Source of the DNA: Plenodomus lindquistii
Lineage: Eukaryota > Ascomycota > Dothideomycetes > Pleosporales > Leptosphaeriaceae
NCBI GenBank assembly: GCA_025504975.1
Contig: JANUWI010000007.1
Location: forward strand, 124,001-188,000
Direction: 5' to 3'
Length of the DNA stretch: 64,000 nucleotides
Within the stretch, counting starts at the first letter, position 1, and each line of letters begins with the position of its first letter. Below are positions 40,953 through 51,050 of the stretch, in pieces. A program made the translations under genes and the position numbers. The notes under the pieces were generated by a model, which worked only from the letters and a program-made list of their open reading frames with translations, ran no database searches and was not told the DNA's origin.

Positions 40953-43184
40953 GATACTATATGTGAGTCCGTAGGGCTGAGGTTTGCCGGCTGGGGTCGG
41001 TGTTGTGGGGTATCGTGATGTGTGGTGCTAGGTTATGGCGTGATGTTGGTGTGATGGATTGTGTGGAGATCAGGCGAGTTGTGGTGCAAGCCGATGTGGA
41101 TGATGTCTCTCCCGGCAAATATCACACAGTCACGAGAAGTAACAGGAAGGTTGGGGTCGGTTTTCCGTCTTCTGGTAAAATTATACTTTTACGGAGACGG
41201 CCGAGTGCAAGTGCCGGTTATTGAAGAGGAGATGGTCACGCTTCTGTGATATTAGCAAGGCGAAGTAATACCGTAGACAGTATTGCAAAACTTACTGGAA
41301 TATCCCTTCACCGCTTCAAGCTATCCGAGAGTCGTAAGTAAAAAGTTGTACTCTACCAAAGCACCAATGCAGGCCCGTTGTCGGACCTCCCCTCGGAGCA
41401 GCCTCATAAGCCTATATACCCGCTGGGTAAACCTCCATCCCTCCCGCACGCCGTCCCGCTATTGACACACGCACTGAAACACGCATACAATAGCAAGCTT
41501 CTGAAGAAAGCCAGTCATGCACTCGCGCACATACGTCCGACACACAACACACGACAGAGCGCACGCATCTCCGGCGTATGCAACCCATTGCTATTGTCCC
41601 TTCCATCACTCAATAGGCAACGCTAAGCTGCATGTGGCATGACGGTACTACAGCGCTGGCGAATCGCACGACGCGGGATTCGACCATGAACCAATGATGT
41701 GAGCCGGATGCTTACAATAGTAATGCCCGATCTGTTTTGTCGAGATTTGTTACGTCTCTGCCTTGTTGCCGCGAGGGATGTCGTTGGTAGGATGCGCCTA
41801 AATGTGATTTGTGATTTGTGAATGTTGTAAAGGATCGCTTCGGAAGCTCAATCAGGTCTTCGTGATGTTCACAACAGGAAGGCGATGCCGACCACTGCAT
41901 TTGTCGACTGAGGTGCACACTTGTGAATAACCATGACAGTTATTCCTGGTAGCATACTGACCGTTCATGCTAGGCTGCAGCATGTGTTGCTTGCTCGTCG
42001 TACAGTGTGGCACTCAGGCAACTACCGGCATCCTAATTCCATCTTGTGTGGTGTGAGACGTGCACCAATGGGGTTTATGATGAGCGCTGTTGGGTGAATA
42101 GCCATGCAGAACAGATGTTCGCTGACCTTCACGCGCGCGTAGATGATGCATTATGATGCCTTGCACATGGTTCACAATAGGACGCTATTGCACGAACAAT
42201 AGTAGACATGATTTCGTGATCAGGATTCATTTCACGGCCAGGGAGCGTCTCGAACCTCCCACATACCTACCAGGATCACTCTTGAAACTGCGCCGCATGT
42301 ATTACACAATCTCCGAGGATGTCAGATTCGTTGTATTGACTTGTCGCACGTCTTCTCTTCCAGCTCACAATAGCAAAGAACAATAGCAAGGATCACCGAA
42401 GGTAACCCACGACATAGCAGATGATGATGTAATGCAGCGTCCATGTTACGTTTCGGCCACATGATCTGTTGGAAATTTCGAATGCTCTAGAGGTACCCAT
42501 GTTGGCTGTTCTCCTCTACCATAATTGTACAGATGCCTTCTGGACCAGCGGCAACTTCCTTGCGGAAACGACAAGTGTGCCATGACCATCTCCAAACGCG
42601 CATGGCAGTCGTTCTATCTGCACATCTCACTTTCCCATTTGGGTATGCGCAGCCAGGGCGGAACCAAGGAATACCATAATAGCGTGCAATGTTGACAGTA
42701 GCTTCGGTAAGGCTCGGGACCTAAGGGTTGCCAATAGGTAAAGTAACAATGAACAATAAGAATGCGAGCGCTAGCAGGCGACAAGCGAGTCACAAAGCCC
42801 GAATCGCACGTATCTCTATTTCGATTAACAGGCCTACATGACACCATAGAACTGGGATTGTCGCATCGTCAGTTGTACTGCTTGATGGTCCGTGGTCCTG
42901 GTCTCACGATGAGAAGTGGTCAGTGAACACATGACAAGTATGTGAAAGACCGCTACCTCTTCTCGAAAAATGGAATGTATATCGGAGAAGGGGTTTGCGA
43001 CATCCTGGTGGTGCCCAATAAGCAAGCTGTATCCGAAACGCCACGCTGATGAATGTAACAGTAGATCTTGAACCCTTGAACTCATCTTGTAGAGAACGAT
43101 CCGCCATCCGCAAGGGGGGCTTTGGCGAAGGGCTGACCTGAGTCCTTCAACAGTGCTGAATAGCGGTCAGACCCGTCACGGTAG
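40953..43184. promoter_or_regulatory. 2.2 kb gene-free region with a cluster of CAATAG motifs
   Basis: This lies upstream of the unknown gene ending at 39999 and downstream of the Snf5-like gene. CAATAG or its complement occurs eleven times between 41459 and 42737, and the longer ACAATAGCAA four times (41487, 41588 reverse, 42367, 42380). No open frame here is convincing. Confidence 0.55.
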
Positions 43185-45093
43185 CTATGCGCGTGCCTGG
43201 TAAGTTTGTCGAACTTCGTGGAAGGGTCGCTCGTGATAGAAAAGGTTCTCTGACCACGGCGGGAGCTTCTTGTCGCGCTCGTAGAGGTAGCCGCAATTAT
43301 GGCATAGGGTTCTTGAGCCCCTGGGACCATCTCGCACAGCCCAGACAGCGGTACCCCACACATAGCAGTGTGCACACCGCCATGTCTGCCGTTCCCTGTG
43401 AAGTGTGTTAGCAGTGTGCTGCGTACTATACTGATCTAAGACATACCCTTCTTGCAAACCTCCGTCCTGTCCACCATATCCAGACCCAGCTCCGGGCGTG
43501 CTTCGTCCGACAGGACTCAAGCTCCTGAATCTCCTCTTCTTCTTGCTGCGTTCGCCACGACCCATGTTCTCTTGCTGTTCGACATTGCTGAAAAACTCAT
43601 TTGCCGGTGCACCCGTCATGTTTGTAGTTGAAGAGAAGCGCGCGGTTTCCCGGCGAAGTCTTCGGATCTGTCGCTCACGATCACCTTCGCGCTTCTCGAT
43701 TTCCTCAGGCGACAAGATCTCCACCTTTGGCTCCCATTCGTCACATAGGTGTTCTTGATCGTATCGCCAACCGGCGCCTATCGCCGGCTCCACTGCGTCA
43801 TTATCAATTTCCCCGTCTCCGACCAGACCACCATTTTCACAGGCTTCCTTCTTTAGCCTTAGCACCGCCTCGTAGATGGCGTGAGTCATCGCCGCGACCC
43901 ATTCCCCTGACAGGCCAATATCCGCACACGTAGTCTTGGCAAACATTTCGGCGAAGCCAGGAGGATGCAGTAAAGACCATTCAAATTTGTCGGTGTAAAG
44001 CTTGTTCATGAGGTTGATGTTCAGTGTTACGATGCATCGATAGGTGTCATCCGGGTTGTGTAACTCTTCCGAGGGCAAAGCAGCTGCGGTAGCACTGATG
44101 CCATTCGGTATGCCATTTGTTGGACCGTTCGCTACCCCATTTGGTGTTTGAGTACCCTCAGTGTGTGTGGTTCCATTTGGGACCGGGGTTGATGCGCCAT
44201 TCGTCGGAAGCATGGGCGTCGAAGTGCCAGCACGAGACAACGCAGGCAGTACGGGCTTCGCCGTGCTTCCCTGCACAACCGGTGCACCCGTTGAGTGAAA
44301 GAGTGGATGCAGCGCAACACCAGCATACTCCTCCAATTGCTGCCGTATCTGGTTGGCGATGTTGAGGATTAGGTGGGGTTTTCGGTCGGTTGGGAGGTCG
44401 AGTTCATCCACGAATTGCTTCGCAAATTGGTCAGGTGTTGTCAGAGCTTCGTGAAGGTTCCAGAGGAATGTGTCCTTTAGCCTGTAAGCTGGTGTGACGT
44501 CGGGTTGTTTGTATGCAGGTAAGCCTTCATTGATGCCAAAATCCCTGGCATTGGAGGGGGTGGGTAACGGGGCTTCCGGCCGAAAGGACTGGATGTCCAT
44601 GTCTATTCGTATGGGAATCAGGGTCACTGGAAGGACTGATTGTGTTTGGACCTGCTTCTCTGTGCTGTCGTCTGTCAGCTACGGCCGAAGATCACCTCGT
44701 GTATGCCATCAGCCATGGGTACACCTACAGGGTCCGTTTTGGTCTTCCCATCCAATCTCGCCATATGCCCTGGATGTCGATGGGCGCTACAAGCTCCTCG
44801 CCCAATGCCGCTATCTGCGCGGCCTTGTCCATATTCGAAGGATCCTCTCGTTGGATGCTGCGCAGGCCCGTCGCACGCCGCGGTCGGTCGCTGTCTTCGA
44901 AGTCGTCATCATCGTAGGCGTCCTCTGCATAGCTCATGACGGCAGTTCCACGCTTCGTCACGCGCGGCGCAGGGAGCGTATTCGACGCCGGAACAATGGG
45001 CGACATGAGCGAGTTTCCATGGGATCGCAGTCGCGGCGCATAGCTGGACATGAATGCCTGCGGCGGCGCCGTCCTGCCCGTACTCGTAAACAT
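43185..45093 (-). CDS. sfh1: Snf5/Sfh1 (SMARCB1-like) chromatin-remodelling subunit with C-terminal GATA-type zinc finger
   Basis: Exons 45093..44729, 44664..43447 and 43395..43185 encode 597 residues. Exon 1 carries the SPIVPASNTLPAPRVTKRG segment. The Snf5 domain includes LIPIRIDMDI, LKDTFLWNLHEALTTPDQFA, two INI1-type repeats (DELDLP..., CIVTLNINLMNKLYTDKFEW) and CADIGLSGEWVAAMTHAIYE. The C-terminus has a GATA-like finger, C535-x2-C538-x20-C559-x2-C562 (RCAHCYVWGT...LCHNCGYLYE). Such subunits scaffold SWI/SNF or RSC remodellers on nucleosomes; which complex is not decided. Intron 1 is 64 bp with a CTGAC branch site. Intron 2 is 51 bp, in frame and free of stops, but has perfect GTATGT, GCTAAC and CACAG signals. 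Confidence 0.88.
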
Positions 45094-46590
45094 GGCTGTT
45101 CGGACGCGACGGCTGATATGCGACAAGTTGGAGATATTCGGCCGTGGTCGCGAACTTTGGACGCGTCGCAGAGCTCTTCAGCAACTAAGGAGTCGGTGGC
45201 AGCGGAACCAGTGGAACCAGTGTCGTGCAGTAGACTTTGAAGAGTGAATTGATGTCAGGCACACCACTCGCGCAGTGAAATCGTCCAAGTCGCAAATGTT
45301 ATTGCGCGTCCCTTGCGACTGACGAAGATGCGTTCGCGGTTGCGATGGGGCTAAGCTCCGCCAAGATCGACTAACCAGGATGCAGACTAGTCAGGTCACC
45401 CTCTACGCTTCGTTCCTCACTCCTCACTCCTCACTCCTCACTCCTCACTCCTCACTCCTCAAGCAACATTGTCCTCAGTCCTCCCACACAGAGTTTTTGC
45501 CTGACACAGAACACGCGATAAGAAAGACAAAATGAGTCAATCTGGAGTCGATATCTGCGTTGCTCTTGGGAACGGACCTTGTGATGCTCCTGAAGCTGGT
45601 CACCTACATGGGTGGACATAAGTGACACTCGGTTCGTGAATAATCACTCACAAAGTATACTTCCATAGTTGTGGTATTCAGACGTTTACTAAAAGACCGC
45701 GTCGTGGATTTTCCGATCTCGTTCCTACTTCTGTCATGTGTTACCCTTCAGCATCGCTGTTCTAAACCCCTCACGAACCCTCCACACATCTCCAGCGCCG
45801 TCTCGACAATTCCGTCGTGAGTAGGACTGGCGAAAGTCGCTACAAGCTTGCGAAAATGCGGAGAGACCAGATTGCACACCAAAACTTGTCGCTGACCTTT
45901 TTATTCGGAGTCAAATTATCACAATGCGGGCCACGGTAGCGATGCACTGAGGCAACATTCGGCTCTTGAGATCCCGTCAAGCAAATATGATGAGCTACGT
46001 TTTAGTCGTAAACATTGCAAACGAGACGCTGATGACTGGTACAAAGACACAGGGACCACCTGAATAAATGTCTCAGACGAAGCTCAGACTGCGGAGCTTG
46101 CATATAGCCAGTCACGGAGTTTTCATAGGCCATCTTCACTTCGTCGCTGGTTTCCAGAATCCCACTAGCGCTTCTCTTCTTGTCAATTTCATAGATATGT
46201 AGCAATTTCGTTTGCCATTACTATTCACTAGTGCCGTCAGCCAATCATTCACTTCGCCGTTCACTTCTCATCTTCACCATGGTCTTCGCACATGTCTCAT
46301 TGTGAAGCCATTGTACGGCTATGACGCAACAATGCTATTGTATTCTGGCCCCACAGCGCTCCTACGACAGCCCTACATTATTTTCTCCGGGTTACTTCCT
46401 ACGATGGCCTCAAAAGCACCAGCAAATCAACAACTCACACTTTCAATCCCACCAGAGTAATCCCACCAGAGTAACAGCCCAAAAAACTTATAGCCAACGC
46501 TTGCAACAGGCTCCCACACCACTGTGCTTCTGATCATTACAATCCCCCACACGCAACATCATTCCAACGTTTCTATCTCTCTCCTCCAGG
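45094..46590. promoter_or_regulatory. Divergent upstream region of Snf5-like and LPMO genes
   Basis: 1.5 kb. It contains the TCCTCAC heptamer repeat at 45414-45461. Other open frames (46002-46533) are short and featureless. Confidence 0.45.
45414..45461. repeat. TCCTCAC heptamer tandem repeat
   Basis: Six perfect TCCTCAC units followed by a partial seventh, 321-368 bp upstream of the Snf5-like ATG. On the transcribed strand of that gene each unit reads GTGAGGA. Confidence 0.95.
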
Positions 46591-47718
46591 ATGGCGTTCA
46601 CCAAGTCGGCTGTTCTGGCGACTGTGGCACTGATAGCACTAGCCCCGCTATCCGCTGCCCACATGGTTCTCAAGGAACCTGTTCCCTATGGCGAGCAAAC
46701 CAAGGATCCTCTTGCTGAGAACGGTTCCAATTTTCCATGCAAGGCTATCCCATACACCGTTAAGTCTATGAACCAGTGGCCCGTAGGCTCCACACAGCAG
46801 CTTGTTTTTACTGGATCTGCAACCCACGGTGGTGGCAGCTGCCAGGTCAGCGTTACTACTGACAAGGAGCCCACCAAGTCCTCCAAGTGGAAGGTCATTC
46901 ATTCTTTTGAGGGCGGCTGCCCAAACTCATTCGATGGCAACCTCCCGGACGGCACCAATTCGGACACAACATTTCCTTTCCAGGTGCCTTCTGAGCTACC
47001 CAACGGCGAGTTGACAATGGCCTGGACGTGGTTCAATCATATCGGCAATCGAGAAATGTATATGGCGTGCAGTCCCATTGCAGTCACAGGAGGCGCCTCG
47101 GACAATAAGGAGTTCGATGCTTTGCCCGACATGGCCATTGCCAACATCGATGTACCCGGCTCTTGTGGTACCACCGAACCTATGGTTGACTACACCTTCG
47201 CGAACCCTGGTAAGTACGTGAGCAAGGGCGGCAAGGGTGTGTTCAAGCCCCTTTGTGCCAACCAGGCTTCCACTGGCAATGGTGATGCTCCAGCTCAGGC
47301 TCCAGCACCAGCAGCACCCTCAGCAGCACTGCCTGTCGCTCCTCCAGCCCCATCATCAGCCAACGCCCAACTCTCCACTCTCCGCACAATCGTCACTGTC
47401 ACTGCGCCTATGGGCTCTCCCTCGTCCCCCGGCAGCGCTCCCACAGCCTCAGCTGCCCCCGCCCCAGCGCCCACCACACCAGCCTCCGCTCCCCAGGCTC
47501 CCACTGCACCACTTCGCCCCATTCCCGGTCCCGCAGGCTCAAACGGTACACCATGCTCACCTGACGGCTCCATCGTCTGCTCCGCAGATGGCACTCAGTT
47601 TGGCCTCTGCAACTTCGGCACCGCTGTCTTCCAGCCTGTCGCTGCGGGAACCAAGTGCAACAACGGTGTCATTGGTAAGCGCGACTTTACTCATCGTGTC
47701 CGCCGTGCAGCTGTTTAA
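46591..47718 (+). CDS. AA11-type lytic polysaccharide monooxygenase (chitin-active family) with C-terminal Cys-rich module
   Basis: A single exon encodes 375 residues. The signal peptide is 1-23, so mature His1 is His24 (AAHMVLKEPVPYG). The second histidine-brace ligand is probably H79 (SATHGGGSC), with an axial Tyr at Y157 (NREMYMACSP); these match the AA11 spacing. The catalytic domain ends near residue 225. A Pro/Ala/Ser linker follows, then a module of about 50 residues with four cysteines (GTPCSPDGSIVC...GLCNFG...GTKCNNG) like the X278-type modules appended to some AA11 enzymes. The protein would be secreted, bind copper and oxidatively cleave chitin using a reductant and peroxide or oxygen. 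A dibasic KRDF/RVRR segment near the end could be trimmed. Confidence 0.9.
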   Translation: MAFTKSAVLATVALIALAPLSAAHMVLKEPVPYGEQTKDPLAENGSNFPCKAIPYTVKSMNQWPVGSTQQLVFTGSATHGGGSCQVSVTTDKEPTKSSKWKVIHSFEGGCPNSFDGNLPDGTNSDTTFPFQVPSELPNGELTMAWTWFNHIGNREMYMACSPIAVTGGASDNKEFDALPDMAIANIDVPGSCGTTEPMVDYTFANPGKYVSKGGKGVFKPLCANQASTGNGDAPAQAPAPAAPSAALPVAPPAPSSANAQLSTLRTIVTVTAPMGSPSSPGSAPTASAAPAPAPTTPASAPQAPTAPLRPIPGPAGSNGTPCSPDGSIVCSADGTQFGLCNFGTAVFQPVAAGTKCNNGVIGKRDFTHRVRRAAV

Positions 47719-48418
47719 GCTATCCACACATTGGCATTGGTACGTTGTGTTCAAGCTGTCATGGTCGGCGGACACCTCATTGTTATCAAGCGGTTTTTTC
47801 TGTTTATCGACTCAAACTGTCAACTTGATTGGTTGTAAAACAGTCAAGTGTACAAAATAGTGTGAGATTTCTTTTGTGTCTTTCGAGGCGTATGGTTTGG
47901 CATTGCATTGGAATGGTGTTTCCTTCGGGTAAATTTGCTTCACATTTACATCTTGTAACCCAAAAATGGTATTCAATAATACGCCAAGCAACTCTCTCCC
48001 TTGACGTGACTTCTCTTACTTGTGAGTAGTGTGATTGATTAATGAATCGAGAACTACGCGTGACATTGACGTATTGTCTTGATACTTCGCTGGCAACATT
48101 TTTGCAGCTGTCAAGAGCACATTGTTAAGCGAAGTAGCATTAGCAAAGAGTCAGATTTGAAGCAACTTTGGTATCTTTAGACAACTACAACCACAACCAA
48201 ATACAAAACAACCCACCCATCCTATTCGCATACCGCTATTATAGAAATTCTCAAATATTCACAACCCTCCTACATGATCTCCATCCTCTACCTAAACAAA
48301 AGAAACCCTACTAACCCTCCATGCATACTCTCCTGTGACAAAGATATCACCTCTATCCACCACACCAGCACATCTCTTCCCATAGATGCAAAAAACAAAG
48401 CACGCAAAAAGATAAACA
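47719..48418. other. Intergenic, no gene seen
   Basis: 700 bp between the LPMO stop and the tRNA gene. AT-rich; no open frame is convincing. Confidence 0.45.
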
Positions 48419-48528
48419 TGGTCACTACGAGGGTCGAACTCGCGACCTTGGCGTTGCTGAGATATAGAGGGTTGATCCTCGTACTATCAGTATTAGCACC
48501 ACGCTCTAACCAACTGAGCTAAGCGACC
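48419..48528 (-). tRNA. tRNA-Ile(AAU) with a 36-nt intron
   Basis: The minus strand reads GGTCGCT for the acceptor 5' side and AGTGACC plus discriminator A for the 3' side: seven pairs with one G-T. The D arm is GCTC/GAGC with AGTTGGTTA. The anticodon stem is TGGTG/CGCCA around loop C-T-A-A-T-A-A, with anticodon AAT (48494-48492). The T arm is GCGAG/CTCGT with loop TTCGAAC. The intron, 48490-48455, follows the base 3' of the anticodon, the canonical position. CCA is not encoded, as expected for a nuclear tRNA. All arms fold, so this looks functional. Confidence 0.95.
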
Positions 48529-51050
48529 TGTGTTTGTTTGAATCACTAGATTGTGATTTGATGAAAGAAGCTCCAGCTATATACAATATATTGCAAATTC
48601 GTGTTAGAGAGCCTGCGGGAAATGGACAACAAGTACGCGTTGGCGTTCGGCGTTGTCGTGCAAAGCACATAGCCGCACAGCTGGCACGGAAACAGCAGGA
48701 ACAAAGTGGGGTAAACTATCAAAATTTGCAGCTGGCGAAGCGGGGTCCAGAACTTAACCGCCGTTCAATACGCACCCTAGTGCTGGGATCGGGTGCTACA
48801 GCATACAATGCATTATCACGGGAACTCTTGAAAGTCGCGAGCGGGTGCAAAAAAGAAAATATTGTTGGGGAGGCCGTTTTCTGTCAGGCTGTATGCGGAC
48901 TTGACAGGTGAACAGGGTCCTTTCATGCTTGCCTACAGATTCTTGTATTGGAGTGTTGGGCTTTATTGATTTTTTGTGCTTTGGGATTGTAAATTTTGTT
49001 TCTTTTCGTGCTGTGTCAATGTCAATGTCACGTCGAAGATCAAAGACTAGGTACCGGGACACAAAAGTTCCATAGCAGAGCCTCATCCAACATCCAGTAA
49101 GATCCATACCGTCAGATCTGCCACAAACCGCGACTCAGTACAACAAACCCACTCCCAAACTCACCTCCTCCCACTCACAAACAGGCACACACCACCATGA
49201 GCCCAACGTACGCCCACCCACCAGCGCACCAACGCCCCAGTCCCACAACATACATGCGCCCTCGGCGCCTTCGGAGTTGTCAGTCCTCATCCCGTTAAAC
49301 ACCCAACCACACCCCTCCCCCTCCCGTGCTCCCTCCATCCCCCGTCCGCATATGCACTCTCACCTCACCAGCCCGCCACAAAAAGCGCCTCCTCATTTCC
49401 GCAGCACACCTGGTCTGTCTGTCGTACACCCTGCAGTCCCTTGGCAACGAGGCTGCCCATTCGGAAACCCGCACCCATCACCTTGACCCATGCAGGATGC
49501 AGTATGTAGAGTAAAGGGAGCAAAGGAAACACGGTCTGAATCTCACGCTGGCGCAACACACAGACCGCATGTTCGCGCGCCTCCCCGCTGCCCGCCCGGC
49601 GGCAAACAGTAGCGTTGTCAGTATGTACTGCTACGAGAACCGTTCGTGCGCGATGAGCGGCCTCGCTTACTCCGGGGGGAGGTTTGCGTGGTACAAGTTG
49701 AGTTCGAGAACAACCGTTGGTGGAGTGGGGAGGGGCGCACGACAGAGGGAATCGGATGGAGGTTGTACAGGTGCGGACGGGCGTGGGTACCGGGGCAGTG
49801 GAAATTCTCCGAATGGCGGGAGCCTCCTGGAGGATGGATTGGTGTCGCGTTACAGGTTTCAGCATCTGAGAGACTGGGTGGTGCAGCTGTTTTGATTTCG
49901 AGGCTTCTGACTTTCTGCTGGACTGTCGCTTCTATCGTATGGCGGTGGCGCGCTGCGAGGCTGAGTGTTCTCTTTAGAGGAAGAAAGGACTCGATAACAG
50001 ATTGTACACTGCCCTCCATTCTTCCCAAATCTCGTCGCATTCTTGGATTCATCACAGTTAATGTCTCCAGCTAAAGGGCGGTGAATACGTGTCTGCACGC
50101 TGGATTTTCTTCACCCGTCTACACTGGTCAGCAATTGGGTATGAAGCACTGCCACAAATCAAACGCATCGTTCGGAAGAGGCATGGTACTGCGTTAGCCT
50201 CCCATTCCCCTGGACCCTGCTGTACTACTGAGTGACGGTACCGTACCACAACGCTTGTGAGGCTGGTGTGTTGATCATCGCAAGGTATCGGATGCTTTTT
50301 TCAAGTGCCGAGTTTGACGGCCGGTCATGTCTTAGACATTGGGCTGAGAACATTATGCGGCGTGCTTCACGTTGATGGCGGCCAAACCAGCCCTGCGCTC
50401 ACCAGTCGTCGCAACGATGCAGCGTGGACCAACCCACTTGTCAAAGTTTTTTTTTTACCAGATCTTCTCGTGAGACCACGTAGACTGCAGCGACCCAGAC
50501 ACGCGTAGAGATGAACAGAGCGGCCGCGTTCAATTGGTGATTGTATTCGATTTTTTACGTCCAATGCGATTCCTAGTCATTGTTTCGATGACATGGTGTT
50601 GTGTTGTTTTTCAACAGCACCTGAACACTAAAGATTACGTCGATCCATAGCTAAAACCAAAAATGTAGGTGAGAGGCAGGGCACGTTTCAAGTAGGTCGA
50701 ACTGGGTATATATCTGACGAGCCTGCCGAGGATGCTACGCTTGCCACAAACTCCTTACAAGGAGCCGAGGTGGGCAAGGATGGACGATAATTCTGATGCT
50801 GAGAAATGGAGACGTACAGGCGTGTAAAGTAAGCAAACAGGGGGGCATGACAAGCGATGGCGTGAAAGAAACGGGCTAGGACTCAGAACGCCCGCTTAAT
50901 ATAGCTGAGAAAGAAATAAGCTGATTTATGGTTGCCGATGCACGCAAAATCCATGGAAAGACAGGCTATGTTGTCTTCCAAGCCAGCTACGCCGGAACCA
51001 AGATCTGGGCTTTGCGCCCGGGAAACTGCTTCGCCTAAGCAAACCCTGCA
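48529..51050. other. Intergenic, no firm gene
   Basis: 2.5 kb between the tRNA and the Zn2Cys6 gene. Overlapping open frames of 140-166 codons at 49365-50074 occur on both strands. They are GC-driven, have no recognisable domain, and none has a clear splice partner. Confidence 0.4.

Noticed and set aside
41670..41700. GGTCGAATCCCGC on the minus strand resembling a tRNA T-arm
   Set aside because: No matching D, anticodon or acceptor stems on either side.
44494..45240. 248-codon plus-strand frame over the Snf5-like gene start
   Set aside because: Antisense to a well-supported exon, Arg/Ser-rich and without a domain.
49365..50074. Overlapping 140-166-codon frames on both strands
   Set aside because: They cover the same GC-rich DNA in opposite directions, have no recognisable motif and cannot all be genes; none stands out.
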